A stretch of DNA of 64,000 nucleotides from an uncultured Eubacteriales bacterium (GCA_900542445.1 UQNN01000006.1:62001-126000); one strand, 5' to 3'; positions 24,243 to 33,993 are shown, counted from the first letter of the stretch. The notes: generated from the sequence alone by a model not told the origin. Translations and numbers: made by a program.

Positions 24243-25598
24243 TTAATTCTTGAGGCTCTGGAGCGGCGCGGGGATGCGTCCGCCGCGCGCAATAAAGGCT
24301 TCCGCCGAGTACGGGCTGACACGCATGATGGGCGCGCGCCCGAACAGGCCGCCGAACTCCACCTCGTCGCCGACCGTCTTGCCCGGCGCGGGGATGATGC
24401 GCACGGCGGTCGTCTTGCTGTTGACCATGCCGATAGCCGCTTCATCCGCGATGATGGCCGCGATGGTCGAAGCGGGCGTATCGCCCGGCACCGCAATCAT
24501 ATCCAGTCCAACGGAACAGACGCAGGTCATCGCTTCCAGCTTTTCAAGGCTGAGCGCGCCGCGCGCGGCGGCATTGATCATGCCGATATCCTCGCTGACG
24601 GGGATGAACGCGCCGGAAAGGCCGCCGACGTGGCTCGACGCCATCACGCCGCCCTTTTTCACCGCGTCGTTGAGCAGTGCCAGCGCCGCAGTCGTGCCGT
24701 GACATCCGCAGACCTCAAGCCCCATTTCTTCCAGAATGTGCGCCACGGAATCGCCCATAGCCGGGGTCGGCGCAAGGGACAGATCGACGATGCCAAACGG
24801 CACGTTCAGCCGCGCGGAGGCTTCCTTGGCAATCAGCTGACCCACGCGCGTAATCTTAAACGCCGTGCGCTTGATCGTCTCGGCCACCACGTCAAACGGC
24901 TGCCCCTTCGCCTCGTTTTCCAGCGCGCGCTTGACCACGCCGGGGCCGGAAATGCCGACGTTGATGCAGCAATCGCCTTCGCCCGGCCCATGGAACGCGC
25001 CCGCCATAAAGGGATTATCCTCCACAGCATTGGCAAAGACGACCAGCTTCATGCAGCCGGAAGCATCCGTATCCGCCGTCGCGGCGGCAATATCCTTCAC
25101 CGCCTGTCCGCACAGGCGAACCGCGTCCATGTCGATGCCCGCGCGGGTGGAAGCGACGTTGACCGACGAGCAGACGCGCTCCGTGGTGGAAAGCGCCTCC
25201 GGCAGGGACGCGATCAGCGCGCGGTCGGAGGCGGTCATGCCCTTCTGCACCAGCGCCGTATAGCCGCCAATGTAATTGACGCCCGTCTCCTTCGCCGCCG
25301 CGTCCATCGCGCGCGCAACAACCACGGGATCGCCGCAGGCCGCAGCCACAAGGCTGGCGGGCGTGACGGAAATGCGCTTGTTGACAATCGGAATGCCAAA
25401 TTCGCGTTCCAGCGTCTCGCCCGTTTTGACCAGATCCCTCGCCTGTGTGGTGATGCGGTCATAGACGTTTTGATATAGGATTTTTTTATCCGGATGCACG
25501 CATTCGTAGAGCGAAATACCCATCGTGATCGTGCGGATATCGAGTTTTTCCTCGGTAATCATGCGCACGGTCTGCAAAATTTCGGATGTGTTAATCAT
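24243..25598 (-). CDS. PFL (DUF711/UPF0210) family protein
   Basis: This 451-residue protein starts at an ATG with GGAGG upstream. It matches the conserved UPF0210/DUF711 family, structurally related to glycyl-radical enzyme barrels but without the glycyl-radical motif. Conserved stretches include DIRTITMGI near the N-terminus, FHGPGEGDC, GLEVCGCHGTTAAL and GLDMIAVPGDTP. The ACT-domain gene immediately upstream (12 bp) is the standard genomic partner. The pair is widespread in Firmicutes and archaea with no assigned reaction. Confidence 0.93.
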   Translation of the reverse strand: MINTSEILQTVRMITEEKLDIRTITMGISLYECVHPDKKILYQNVYDRITTQARDLVKTGETLEREFGIPIVNKRISVTPASLVAAACGDPVVVARAMDAAAKETGVNYIGGYTALVQKGMTASDRALIASLPEALSTTERVCSSVNVASTRAGIDMDAVRLCGQAVKDIAAATADTDASGCMKLVVFANAVEDNPFMAGAFHGPGEGDCCINVGISGPGVVKRALENEAKGQPFDVVAETIKRTAFKITRVGQLIAKEASARLNVPFGIVDLSLAPTPAMGDSVAHILEEMGLEVCGCHGTTAALALLNDAVKKGGVMASSHVGGLSGAFIPVSEDIGMINAAARGALSLEKLEAMTCVCSVGLDMIAVPGDTPASTIAAIIADEAAIGMVNSKTTAVRIIPAPGKTVGDEVEFGGLFGRAPIMRVSPYSAEAFIARGGRIPAPLQSLKN

Positions 25599-25610
25599 TT
25601 CGCGCCTCCG

Positions 25611-25886
25611 TCAGATGCGGTGCATCGCGTCAAAAATTTCGCTGCGCTGAATGCGGATTTGGAGTCCCAGCTCCCCGCCCAGCGCGGAAAGATCGGCAGA
25701 GAGCGCGTCAAAGTCGCTCAGGGAGACGTCCACAATCATCATCATGTTGAACATGCCGGAAAGCACGGTCTGCGAAATATCCAGAATATTGGCCTCATGC
25801 TGCGCCAATGCCGCGCTCACGCGGGCAATAATGCCGATGGTATCGTTGCCGACGACGGTCACAACCGCCTTGTTCTTCTTCTCCAT
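25611..25886 (-). CDS. ACT domain protein (UPF0237)
   Basis: This 91-residue single ACT domain starts VVTVVGNDTIGIIARVSAAL, the glycine-cleavage-regulator-like version. I chose the ATG with GAGGAGG upstream. It is cotranscribed with the PFL protein and probably acts as its ligand-sensing regulatory subunit (amino acid or one-carbon metabolite). This is inferred from constant gene pairing. Confidence 0.93.
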   Translation of the reverse strand: MEKKNKAVVTVVGNDTIGIIARVSAALAQHEANILDISQTVLSGMFNMMMIVDVSLSDFDALSADLSALGGELGLQIRIQRSEIFDAMHRI

Positions 25887-25934
25887 GGGTTTTCCTCCTC
25901 TTGCCTGACGGGCAGGCGGCAAAACTTGCCTCTT

Positions 25935-25963
25935 ATTGTACCGCGGGACGGGCAAAAAAGCAA
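25935..25963 (-). promoter_or_regulatory. Sigma-A promoter for the ACT-PFL operon
   Basis: The minus strand reads TTGCTT, 17 bp, TACAAT, about 50 bp upstream of the ACT start codon. Confidence 0.7.
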
Positions 25964-25967
25964 CCGC

Positions 25968-26660
25968 TCAATGCGCATCGATCAATCGCCGACAGCAATC
26001 CGCAACCTCCTGCGGGCTGTCGCATAACGCGTCCGCACCGGAAAGCTCCTCCCGGCTGCCCATGCCATAGGTCACGCCGACGGCGTAAGCGCCCGCCGCG
26101 CGCGCGTTTTGAATATCCGTCGCTCGGTCGCCCACGACGATCACGACAGCCGCGTTCAATTCGTGCTGCCACTGGCGGATGCGCTGTGCTTTCGTCACGC
26201 CGCTGACGAAACCGCTGTGCAGCGCGATATACGGCGAAAGCGCAAAGGTTTCAATGCAGGCTTCGCAATAGCGCTGACTGCCGTTGGTTAAAATAGCCAT
26301 CGTCGCGCAGTCCGACAAGCTGCTGAGCATGCGGCTCGTGCCGGAAAACATGCGACCCATGCTGCGCGTCAATTCCACATCGGTCTGATCGACCAGCTCG
26401 TCATACAGTGCCCGGCGGTCTTTGCCGATGCCCATCACCCGGCAAACCTCGTCCGCATCCGGGCCGTTGAAGCTGTCCGCCAGTTCATCGGTAATCTGGC
26501 CAAAGCCCATCAGCGCAAATACGCGTTTATAGCTCTCCCGCGCCAGTTCGCGGCTGTCGGCAATCGTTCCATCCAAATCAAAAACGATCAGCGCCGGATG
26601 GCTGACCGTGCGCAGATACGCGCCGCAAGCCTCGCTTTCAGGCATCCTTGTGCATTCCAA
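25968..26660 (-). CDS. HAD family phosphatase (phosphoglycolate phosphatase-like)
   Basis: The frame gives 230 residues. HAD motif I is FDLDGTIAD near residue 28, motif II is ILTNGSQ, the motif III Lys is in VTKAQRI, and motif IV is VVGDRATDIQNA. The cap domain is of the C1 helical type. The substrate is unknown; phosphoglycolate, pyrophosphate or nucleotides are typical. The start is uncertain: the first ATG at 26660 has only a distant AAGGGGG, and an internal ATG five codons later lacks one too. Confidence 0.82.
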   Translation of the reverse strand: MECTRMPESEACGAYLRTVSHPALIVFDLDGTIADSRELARESYKRVFALMGFGQITDELADSFNGPDADEVCRVMGIGKDRRALYDELVDQTDVELTRSMGRMFSGTSRMLSSLSDCATMAILTNGSQRYCEACIETFALSPYIALHSGFVSGVTKAQRIRQWQHELNAAVVIVVGDRATDIQNARAAGAYAVGVTYGMGSREELSGADALCDSPQEVADCCRRLIDAH

Positions 26661-26751
26661 CCCCGCAATCCCCCTTATCCAGCTTTTTTGTCACATTTTT
26701 ATGAAAACTTAGCAAAACATATCGTTCGACTCTCTTCGACAAAGGTTTCGG

Positions 26752-26780
26752 TTGAGCCGCGCGCCAAAGTCTGTTATCAT
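26752..26780 (+). promoter_or_regulatory. Candidate promoter for a small rightward transcript
   Basis: TTGAGC, 17 bp, TATCAT on the plus strand, in a 240-bp gap otherwise without coding signals. It points to the 72-codon reading frame at 26900, about 115 bp downstream. Confidence 0.5.
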
Positions 26781-26899
26781 ACATGTACCCCATTCAAGCG
26801 GATCACACCGGCTTTCACCGCAGCTGATCGGAAATTGAAAAGGCTTCCATCCAGCGTTCAAACTGCACAATCCCCATATGTTTCAGAGAGGAGCACTTC

Positions 26900-27118
26900 A
26901 TGCCGCCACTTTACGTTCTTTCTTTTCAGCGTTCAAAGCTTGAAAACGCCTACCTTTCCTCCGTCTCTCCGGCGGAGGATCTGCTGACCATGAGCCAGAA
27001 TCTCGATTTGATGATCGTCCGGGCCCAGCGCATGCGCAAAGCTTCCTTTCGCAGCCTGCCTCTGAGGGCCGTCAGGCCGCGTCAGCTGCGCGCTTCCTTA
27101 ATAACGCCCTTTCTGTAA
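26900..27118 (+). CDS. Small basic protein candidate, unknown
   Basis: A 72-codon frame starts at an ATG six bases after GAGGAG and about 115 bp below a plausible promoter. The product begins MPPLYVLSFQRSKLENAYL and turns basic toward the end (RAQRMRKASFRSLPLRAVRP). There is no membrane segment. Its last 37 bases overlap the 3' end of the convergent fbp gene. I recognise no family. It could be a real small protein or a chance frame on a regulatory transcript antisense to fbp. Confidence 0.4.
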   Translation: MPPLYVLSFQRSKLENAYLSSVSPAEDLLTMSQNLDLMIVRAQRMRKASFRSLPLRAVRPRQLRASLITPFL

Positions 27119-29049
27119 GCCGTAATCAGCCGCATCAAATCGTCAATGCGGCAGCGCAGCTCCTTGCCTTCGTCCGTGTCGTCGATGAGCAGGCGGCGCG
27201 GCATCTGCTTAACCAGGCTTTGCACCGAATGGATATCCTGCTCGGCGGAAATCGCCGCGGCGGTGGATTCAAACGGCTGGTGCGCCACCAGATTCAGTTC
27301 ATGCGATGTGAAAATGAGCGTATACCCCGCAATCCCCGTCACCGGCTGATACGCGCGGGACAGACCGCCGTCAATGACGAGCAGGCGGCCGCCGGCGCGG
27401 ATCGGGCTTTCGCCCTGCCCCAGCTTGACCGGCACATGACCGTTGATAATGAAACCCGAATCGGACAGACCAAACTCGCCGAGAATGCGCAGCGCGGTCT
27501 GTTCGTCATTTTGGAAATCATAATACGGATTCTTGTTTTCGACATGCGTCGCCTTATCCGCAACGAAATAGCGCTCGAACGTCGCCATCTTATCCTTGCC
27601 GAACAGCGGCGAATTGGGGCCGCTGCCCAGATACCACAAAAAGTCCTGCCCGTCCTCGCGCTCCTGCGTGCCCAGCGTGGAGAAATAGCCCTGCCGCGCC
27701 TTCACGTCCGCCGCGTCGGTGGCCTCGCGCCCGCGAAGCTGTTCGTCCACGTGAACCGGCACAATCGCAAAATCGCCGTTTTTCTCCATCGGGATGCAGC
27801 CGTGATAGAGCAGATTGCCGTTGCAGCGCAGATACATGCCGCCCGCGCTGTATAAAAACTGCACATGGCGCTGAAGCTTCTCGGAATGCGCAAATTCAAG
27901 CACCATGCGCTCCATCACTTCGCGCTCAAGCGGCGTGAGGGCATACGGATCGGCGGGATCGATCGTCGGGAACGAGCAGCTGCGCAGCGGATAGGTTTTG
28001 CCGTTCAGCTCGACGGTCTTGTTTTCAAAATCAATGCGGTGCAGAATCCGGCGGCTCTCCATGTTGTATTCCGGATGACGGCTGAGCAGCTGGCCTTCCA
28101 GTTTGAATTGCAGAATCGCGGCCGCTTTGTGCATGCGCGCCAGCTCCATCTCGTCTTCGTGCAATTCCTCGCCGTTGTCGCGCGGCAGAAACGCTTCGCA
28201 CGGGTCATCCGCATAGCAGGCTGCGGCCAGCGTCGCCAGGGGACGCAGCGAAATGCCGTAGCCGACTTCAAGTGTTTCCAGATTGCCGTATTTCACCGAG
28301 GTCACAATGACCTGCGCGATGCAGGCTTCGGACAGCGCCGCCGCGCCCATCCATGCAATATCGTGGTTGCCCCACTGAACATCGACCTGATGGTAGTTTT
28401 CCAGTGCGTCCATGATGAGGTCTGCGCGCGGCCCGCGGTCGAAGATATCGCCGATGATATGCAGCCGATCGATGGCCAACACCTGAATCACGCCGCTGAG
28501 CGCAATGATCATCGCGTCGGACTGGCCCGTTTCCAGAATGGACTGCATCACCTCGCGGTAATAGCCTTCTTTATCCGGCGTATTGTCGCTGAGCAGCATT
28601 TCCTCCATCAGCGCGCCCATCTCGCGCGGCATCGCGTCGCGCACGCGTTTTCGGGTGTATTTCACTGAGCACATGCGGCAGACTTCCAGCAGCCGGTAAA
28701 TCGTCAGCCGGTACCACTCCGCGTTGACAACCCCCTGCTTTTTGAGCAGCGCCAGCTTCTCGTCCGGATAGTAGATGAGCGTGGAGAGCATGTCCCGCTC
28801 ATGGCTGGACAGGATATCGCCGTACAGATCGTTAATCTTGCGTTTGATCACACCGCTGGCGTTATGCAGAATATGCAGAAAGGCAGCGTGCTCGCCGTGC
28901 AGATCCGAAAGGAAATGCTCCGTACCCTTGGGCAGACGCAGCACGGCGCGAAGATGCGCCACCTCGGCGGACGCCTCCTGAATGGTTCGATACTGCTTGC
29001 GCAGCAGTTTCAGATAGCGGATTTCCTGCGGAGAAAAACTCTCTCTCAC
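27082..29049 (-). CDS. fbp: Fructose-1,6-bisphosphatase class III
   Basis: The 655-residue metallophosphatase-fold enzyme is the Firmicutes-type FBPase of gluconeogenesis. The calcineurin-like metal motifs are SDLHGEH, GDIFDRGP and WGNHDI, with a late GHVPVK. The start is a GTG with AAAGGAGG upstream; no closer ATG exists. The length is normal for the class. It lies downstream of ridA in the leftward direction with a 21-bp gap. Confidence 0.96.
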   Translation of the reverse strand: MRESFSPQEIRYLKLLRKQYRTIQEASAEVAHLRAVLRLPKGTEHFLSDLHGEHAAFLHILHNASGVIKRKINDLYGDILSSHERDMLSTLIYYPDEKLALLKKQGVVNAEWYRLTIYRLLEVCRMCSVKYTRKRVRDAMPREMGALMEEMLLSDNTPDKEGYYREVMQSILETGQSDAMIIALSGVIQVLAIDRLHIIGDIFDRGPRADLIMDALENYHQVDVQWGNHDIAWMGAAALSEACIAQVIVTSVKYGNLETLEVGYGISLRPLATLAAACYADDPCEAFLPRDNGEELHEDEMELARMHKAAAILQFKLEGQLLSRHPEYNMESRRILHRIDFENKTVELNGKTYPLRSCSFPTIDPADPYALTPLEREVMERMVLEFAHSEKLQRHVQFLYSAGGMYLRCNGNLLYHGCIPMEKNGDFAIVPVHVDEQLRGREATDAADVKARQGYFSTLGTQEREDGQDFLWYLGSGPNSPLFGKDKMATFERYFVADKATHVENKNPYYDFQNDEQTALRILGEFGLSDSGFIINGHVPVKLGQGESPIRAGGRLLVIDGGLSRAYQPVTGIAGYTLIFTSHELNLVAHQPFESTAAAISAEQDIHSVQSLVKQMPRRLLIDDTDEGKELRCRIDDLMRLITAYRKGVIKEARS

Positions 29050-29070
29050 GACGGGACGCCTCCTTTTCTT

Positions 29071-29451
29071 TTACGCTTTTGCGATGCACTCCACCTCGAT
29101 GGAAAGCCCCATCGGCAGCGCGGAAACCTCTACGCACGTGCGCGCCGGATAATCCGGGCCGAAAACCTCGGCATACAGTTTATTGACTTCGCTGAAATCC
29201 GCAATGTTGGTCAGAAAAACCGTCGTCTTGAGCACGTCGCCCGTGTCTGCGCCCAGTTCGGCGAGCACGGTCTTGATGTTTTCAAACGCCTGCTCCGCCT
29301 GAGCCAGCGTGCCGCCCTCAGGCGCTTTGCCCGTCTGCGGGTTCACGCCGATCATACCGCTCATGAAGATCATTCCGCCGTAAATCGTCGCCGTGCAATA
29401 CGGCCCAACCGCCGCCGGGCCCTTCTGCGTCTTAAAACAAACCTTTTCCAT
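29071..29451 (-). CDS. ridA: RidA family reactive enamine/imine deaminase
   Basis: The 126-residue RidA/YjgF protein has the signature YPARTCVEVSALPMG, whose Arg binds the carboxylate of 2-aminoacrylate, and a late Glu in IEVECIA. It hydrolyses reactive enamines released by PLP enzymes. ATG with AGGGAGGAAAAAGG upstream. It is likely cotranscribed with fbp. Confidence 0.95.
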   Translation of the reverse strand: MEKVCFKTQKGPAAVGPYCTATIYGGMIFMSGMIGVNPQTGKAPEGGTLAQAEQAFENIKTVLAELGADTGDVLKTTVFLTNIADFSEVNKLYAEVFGPDYPARTCVEVSALPMGLSIEVECIAKA

Positions 29452-29542
29452 TCCTTTTTCCTCCCTGTCGTTTGTATTCCTGCATGCGCTTTATCAGCGC
29501 ATTTCATGCCGCTTTCACCGCCGCGTTTTTCCGCAGCGGCGC

Positions 29543-31015
29543 TCAGTTTCTCTGCTGAACGCCGACATAGACAATCTGCGCCATGGCGTCGTAGGTATCC
29601 TCGGAAACCACGCGAACGGTTTCCCCGTTTTCATCCACGAGACTCACCGTCGCGCGATAGCCCGGCCTTGCCTCGCTAACCGGAATCCGCTCGTCCGCAT
29701 AGGTCGCATAACGCCCCTCGCTGTCGCGCACATAGACGGGCTCTTCCGGCGCGTCGATCGTCTCCACTTCGCTGACCAGCGAAAACCGGCTTTCGTTCTC
29801 TTTTCCGATGAGCTGCCATTCCATCGTCTGGCCATCGTTTTCCGCATATACGCGCACAACCAGGAACAGCGGGGCATCCGTATTATTGGTCAAAACCAAG
29901 TCCAAACCCTGATCGGAAACGGCGGCTTCCTGACCGATTTCACAGTAATCGACCGGATAAACCGCCGCGCTCCGCTCGGCAATTTCCAGTCCGCCCAGCA
30001 GCGCCAGCCGATACAGCGCGGTGGAAACCTGGCAGACGCCGCCGCCCACGCCGACAATATTCTGGCCGTAAGCGGGTTCCTCCGCCGCCGTGTAGCCGGA
30101 TTCTTCCGTCCGCATACCAACGGTCTGATTGAACGAAAGGCTCTCGCCCGGCTCAATCCTCGCGCCCTGGAATTGAACCGCTGCAAGCGCCGCATTCTCC
30201 TGAGCCGCCGCGCTGCCGGAAAGCGGCACAATCACCCGCGCGCGAAGCACCGTCGCATTTTCAAGCTCCACACGGTAAACCTTCGGCGAAATTTCTTTCG
30301 GCTTAAGCGCTTCTGTCTCTGGCGAAAGATTCAAAATCGAGGCTTCAATCCGCGCACGGATTGCGTCGGTTTCCAGTTCCCGTCCGGCCTGTTCGTCCGT
30401 AAAGCGGAACGGTTCGCTGTTGCCCGCCACATAGGCGACGGTCGCGTCCACGCTGTCGCAGTCGATATCGGCCTTCATGTTGGCGAGGAACGCGTCCACC
30501 GCGTCCATGTCATAGGTCAAAACGGGTTTTTCCGCCCGCCCGTCGCCGCGCAGCGATAGCATGGCCAGGTAGCGCGTGAGCATATTGCCGCCGCGCCCAA
30601 TCTGCCAAAGCGGGTCGAGCGTCGCCGCCGTATCGACAGCGAGCGACACCGCCGCGCCGTCCAGCGTATACGTGCGCTCTCCCCACGTCAGGGTATACTG
30701 CCATGCGGAAACCGCGTCGCCCGTCAGCATCGCCAGCGCCGCCGCGCCCTCCTGTGCCGTCAGACCGCCGAGCGCATAGCCGGAAATCGACGTATTCGGC
30801 AAAAACTTGTCGGCATATGGCGCGGTCTGCGCATACAAAAACAGCGTACAGGACCCGATAAGCACCGCAATCAAAAAGATGACCAGCGAAACGACGCCCG
30901 CCGTGCCGATTCCCTTTTTGCGTTTTTTGTTCTTTTTCGGTTTCTTCGGCGATTTCGCCTTGGGCGGCATGCTTTTCTGCGGCGGCGTATAGCCTGCCTG
31001 CGTCATCGTCGGCAA
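29543..31015 (-). CDS. VanW family membrane-anchored protein
   Basis: About 490 residues. The short N-terminus is very basic (KKPKKNKKRKKGIG), then comes one membrane helix (about residues 40-62) and a large extracellular part. A region like the PG_binding_4 domain (about 75-235) precedes the VanW domain (about 270-400), with its motif GVGGGVCQVST and GESLSFNQTVG. The C-terminus is beta-rich and may be G5-like. Such proteins attach to or modify cell wall in many Clostridia; vancomycin resistance is not implied. The start is uncertain: TTG at 31015 has GAGGTG at good spacing, ATG at 31006 is a little far, GTG at 31024 too close. Confidence 0.85.
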   Translation of the reverse strand: MPTMTQAGYTPPQKSMPPKAKSPKKPKKNKKRKKGIGTAGVVSLVIFLIAVLIGSCTLFLYAQTAPYADKFLPNTSISGYALGGLTAQEGAAALAMLTGDAVSAWQYTLTWGERTYTLDGAAVSLAVDTAATLDPLWQIGRGGNMLTRYLAMLSLRGDGRAEKPVLTYDMDAVDAFLANMKADIDCDSVDATVAYVAGNSEPFRFTDEQAGRELETDAIRARIEASILNLSPETEALKPKEISPKVYRVELENATVLRARVIVPLSGSAAAQENAALAAVQFQGARIEPGESLSFNQTVGMRTEESGYTAAEEPAYGQNIVGVGGGVCQVSTALYRLALLGGLEIAERSAAVYPVDYCEIGQEAAVSDQGLDLVLTNNTDAPLFLVVRVYAENDGQTMEWQLIGKENESRFSLVSEVETIDAPEEPVYVRDSEGRYATYADERIPVSEARPGYRATVSLVDENGETVRVVSEDTYDAMAQIVYVGVQQRN

Positions 31016-31078
31016 TCCGATCACCTCGTTTCAGATTCAATACGTTCTATTATATATGCACGTTTGTGTAGTTTCATT

Positions 31079-31915
31079 TCAAAGATCGATTCGATTCATC
31101 AGCCTGCGCATATCCGCTTCCATCGTCGTCCAGCGCTCAAGCCCCTCGCCGATCCGGCTCTGACGCACCTGCGGGCCATGGAAATCGCTGCCGCCCGTCG
31201 TCAGCATCCCCTCCCGTTCCGCCAAATGTTCGAGAAACGGCAGGTTGTTGTTCGCCGCGCTAGGATGATAAACCTCGATGCCTGCAAGCCCCTGTCCATG
31301 CCATTCGTGCACCAGCGATTCAAGGGCCATCTCACCCATTTTCAGCTCCATTGGGTGTGCCAATACGGCCACGCCGCCCGCGCCCGCAATCAGTTTGGCC
31401 GCCTCTGCGACCTTGACCTCCGTCTTAGGCACATAGCCGCATTTTCCCGGCAGCAGGTATTTGTCAAACGCGTTACTCACCGAGTTCGCATACCCCGCCT
31501 CAACCAACACGCGCGCCACATGCGGCCGGGCGACAACGCCGCGAGCCAGCTCCATCACACGATCCAGCGAAATCTCCGCGCCGTTTTCACGCAGTTGACG
31601 CACCATCTTCTCCGCGCGCGTCTGCCGCTCCATCGTCCGCATGCGGCAGAATTCCAGCATTCGCTCGTCGTAAGGATCAAAGCCATAGCCGAGAATGTGA
31701 ATCTCCTTTTGCGCGCCGCAGCTCAGCTCCACGCCGGGGATCAGCGTCACGCCGCAGTCGCGCGCCGCGTCCTGCGCGCGCGAAATGCCCTCCACGCTGT
31801 CATGATCCGTCAGCGCCAGATGGGTAAAACCCATCTCTGCCGCCAACGCAACCAGCTCGTCCGGTTCCAGCGTGCCGTCCGACGCGGTGGAATGAAGATG
31901 CAAATCCGCTTTCAT
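31079..31915 (-). CDS. PHP-domain phosphoesterase (YciV/RNase AM-like)
   Basis: The 278-residue PHP protein has metal-ligand motifs DLHLHSTASDGT, LTDHDSVEG, PGVELSC, LAHPME and GSDFHGP. This full-length architecture is typical of 3',5'-nucleotide bisphosphatase/5'-3' exoribonuclease AM, which trims RNA or dephosphorylates pAp. ATG with CAGGAGG upstream. It is separated from ftsH by a strong terminator. Confidence 0.9.
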   Translation of the reverse strand: MKADLHLHSTASDGTLEPDELVALAAEMGFTHLALTDHDSVEGISRAQDAARDCGVTLIPGVELSCGAQKEIHILGYGFDPYDERMLEFCRMRTMERQTRAEKMVRQLRENGAEISLDRVMELARGVVARPHVARVLVEAGYANSVSNAFDKYLLPGKCGYVPKTEVKVAEAAKLIAGAGGVAVLAHPMELKMGEMALESLVHEWHGQGLAGIEVYHPSAANNNLPFLEHLAEREGMLTTGGSDFHGPQVRQSRIGEGLERWTTMEADMRRLMNRIDL

Positions 31916-31975
31916 GTCGTTTCCTCCTGAGGTTCTGCCTTTCCGTGTCGCGCAAAAGATCTCGCGCGATAGGGA

Positions 31976-32009
31976 AAAGCAGACGCCGCGCCTTTTCCGG
32001 CGCGGCGTC
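31976..32009 (-). terminator. Terminator after ftsH
   Basis: The very GC-rich perfect 11-bp stem GACGCCGCGCC / GGCGCGGCGTC has a 6-nt loop. Reading leftward it is followed by TGCTTTT. It ends the tilS-hpt-ftsH transcript. Confidence 0.82.
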
Positions 32010-32019
32010 CGCCTGTCTG

Positions 32020-33948
32020 TTAAATCTGTTCCGGCTCTTTGAGCACGTTTTCTTCCCGCTTTTCGGGGCAGGGTTCGCCCTTCAGGAAGGCCACAAATTC
32101 CGCGCGATCGATGGTCTCTTTTTCAACCAGCAGGTCGGAAAGGCCGTCGAGCTGAGCGCGGTGCTCAGTAAGGATCGCCATAGCGCGCGCCAGCGCATCG
32201 TTCATCTTGCGCTGCACTTCCGCGTCGATACGCGCGGCCACGTCCTCGCTGTACGTGCGGCTCTGCTGACCGTAGTCGCGCGCGAGGAACACCTCGTCAT
32301 GGTCGCCGCCGAGATAAATCGGCCCCATGTCGTCGCTCATGCCGTACTGCGTCACCATGCGGCGGCAGATATCGGTCGCGCGCTGCAAATCGCTGCTCGC
32401 GCCGGTGGACATCTGCCCCATGACCAGCGTTTCTGCCGCATAGCCGCCCAGCGCCATCGCCACAAAATCCAGCAGCTGGGCGCGGGTGGTGAAGTCGCTC
32501 TCCTTATCCGGCAGCAGCAGCGTGTGTCCGCCGCTTCCGCCGCGCGGCATGATCGTCACCAGATGCACGTCGTCGCAGCCGTCCAGCAGTTCGCCGACAA
32601 TCGCGTGACCCGCTTCGTGGCAGGCGACAAGGCGCTTATCCTCGTCGCTGACAATGTGGCTCTTCTTCTCCGGACCCATCTGCACGCGCTCGATCGCGTC
32701 GTTGAGGTGGCGCATGGTGATCTTATCCTTGCCCTCGCGCGCGCAGAGAATCGCCGCTTCGTTCATGATGTTTTCCAGATCCGCGCCCGCGAAATACGGC
32801 GTGCGCTTGGCGATGTTCGCCAAATCCACGTCGTCCGCCAGCGGCTTCTCCTTCGCATGCACGCGCAGAATCGCCTCGCGGCCGCGCACATCGGGATAGC
32901 CGACGGTGATCTGGCGGTCAAAACGGCCCGGACGCAGCAACGCCGGATCGAGAATGTCCTTGCGGTTCGTCGCCGCCAGCACGATCACGCCCTCGTTCAC
33001 CGCAAAGCCGTCCATTTCAACGAGCAGCTGGTTGAGCGTCTGTTCGCGCTCGTCGTGGCCGCCGCCCATGCCTGCGCCGCGTCTGCGGCCCACCGCGTCG
33101 ATTTCATCGATAAAAACGATGCACGGCGCATGTTTCTTCGCCTGGTCAAACAAATCGCGCACGCGGCTTGCGCCCACGCCGACAAACATTTCCACAAAGT
33201 CCGAACCGGAAATGGACATAAACGGCACGCCTGCTTCGCCCGCGACGGCCTTCGCCAGCAGCGTTTTGCCTGTGCCGGGCGGGCCGACAAGCAGCACGCC
33301 CTTGGGAATGCGCGCGCCGACCGCCGTAAATCTGCGCGGATTTTTGAGGAACTCGACCAGCTCCTGCATCTCTTCTTTTTCTTCGACCGCGCCCGCGACG
33401 TCCGCAAAGGTGACGCGGTTGCCGTCCGGCTCAAACACGCGCGCCGGGCTGTGGCCGAAGGTCATCATCTTGCCACCGCCGCCGCCCTGCTGGCGCATCA
33501 TCATCATCCAGAACGCCATCAGGCCGACCGTCATGATGATATACGGCAGCATTTCCAGCAGCCACGGCGTGGTCGGCTGGGGCAGATAGCTCAAATCAAA
33601 GCCGAGGTCGATTTCGGTCACGTCGTCCGCCGTCGTGCCCGCCTTGCGCGCGGCCAGCTGACGGCAGGTTTCTACAAACGTATCCCGCGAAATGATGGCG
33701 CTGAAATCATAGGCCGAGTTTGAAAACGCGCTCAGCGGAATGTTGCTCGCCTTCATGTGCGCATAGGCCACATCGTCCTCCAGCGCAACCGCATCGATCA
33801 CCCCGCTGTCGATGTATTCAAACAGCTTGGCCGCCTCGATCCGCTGTCCCCGCTGGCTGCTGAACGAAGAGGAAAACAGCTGGGCGGCAATCAGCACGCC
33901 AATGATAATCAACGCATAAATCGGAAAGCCCTTATATGATTTTTTCAA
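32020..33948 (-). CDS. ftsH: ATP-dependent zinc metalloprotease FtsH
   Basis: The 642-residue membrane AAA protease has two N-terminal helices (about residues 8-26 and 122-142) around an extracellular loop. Walker A is GPPGTGKT, Walker B FIDEIDAVG, and the zinc site is HEAGH. It degrades membrane and regulatory proteins. The start codon is a TTG with GGAGG seven bases upstream; no ATG is available without losing the first helix. It is last in the conserved tilS-hpt-ftsH order. Confidence 0.97.
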   Translation of the reverse strand: MKKSYKGFPIYALIIIGVLIAAQLFSSSFSSQRGQRIEAAKLFEYIDSGVIDAVALEDDVAYAHMKASNIPLSAFSNSAYDFSAIISRDTFVETCRQLAARKAGTTADDVTEIDLGFDLSYLPQPTTPWLLEMLPYIIMTVGLMAFWMMMMRQQGGGGGKMMTFGHSPARVFEPDGNRVTFADVAGAVEEKEEMQELVEFLKNPRRFTAVGARIPKGVLLVGPPGTGKTLLAKAVAGEAGVPFMSISGSDFVEMFVGVGASRVRDLFDQAKKHAPCIVFIDEIDAVGRRRGAGMGGGHDEREQTLNQLLVEMDGFAVNEGVIVLAATNRKDILDPALLRPGRFDRQITVGYPDVRGREAILRVHAKEKPLADDVDLANIAKRTPYFAGADLENIMNEAAILCAREGKDKITMRHLNDAIERVQMGPEKKSHIVSDEDKRLVACHEAGHAIVGELLDGCDDVHLVTIMPRGGSGGHTLLLPDKESDFTTRAQLLDFVAMALGGYAAETLVMGQMSTGASSDLQRATDICRRMVTQYGMSDDMGPIYLGGDHDEVFLARDYGQQSRTYSEDVAARIDAEVQRKMNDALARAMAILTEHRAQLDGLSDLLVEKETIDRAEFVAFLKGEPCPEKREENVLKEPEQI

Positions 33949-33993
33949 TGGGAACCTCCAGTTGGCGCGGCCTGAGCCGCGGCGAAAAAAATT

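Noticed and set aside
29543..31015. VanW protein as a vancomycin resistance gene
   Set aside because: No vanH/A/X or sensor genes are nearby, and VanW-domain proteins of this layout are common general wall proteins in Clostridia.
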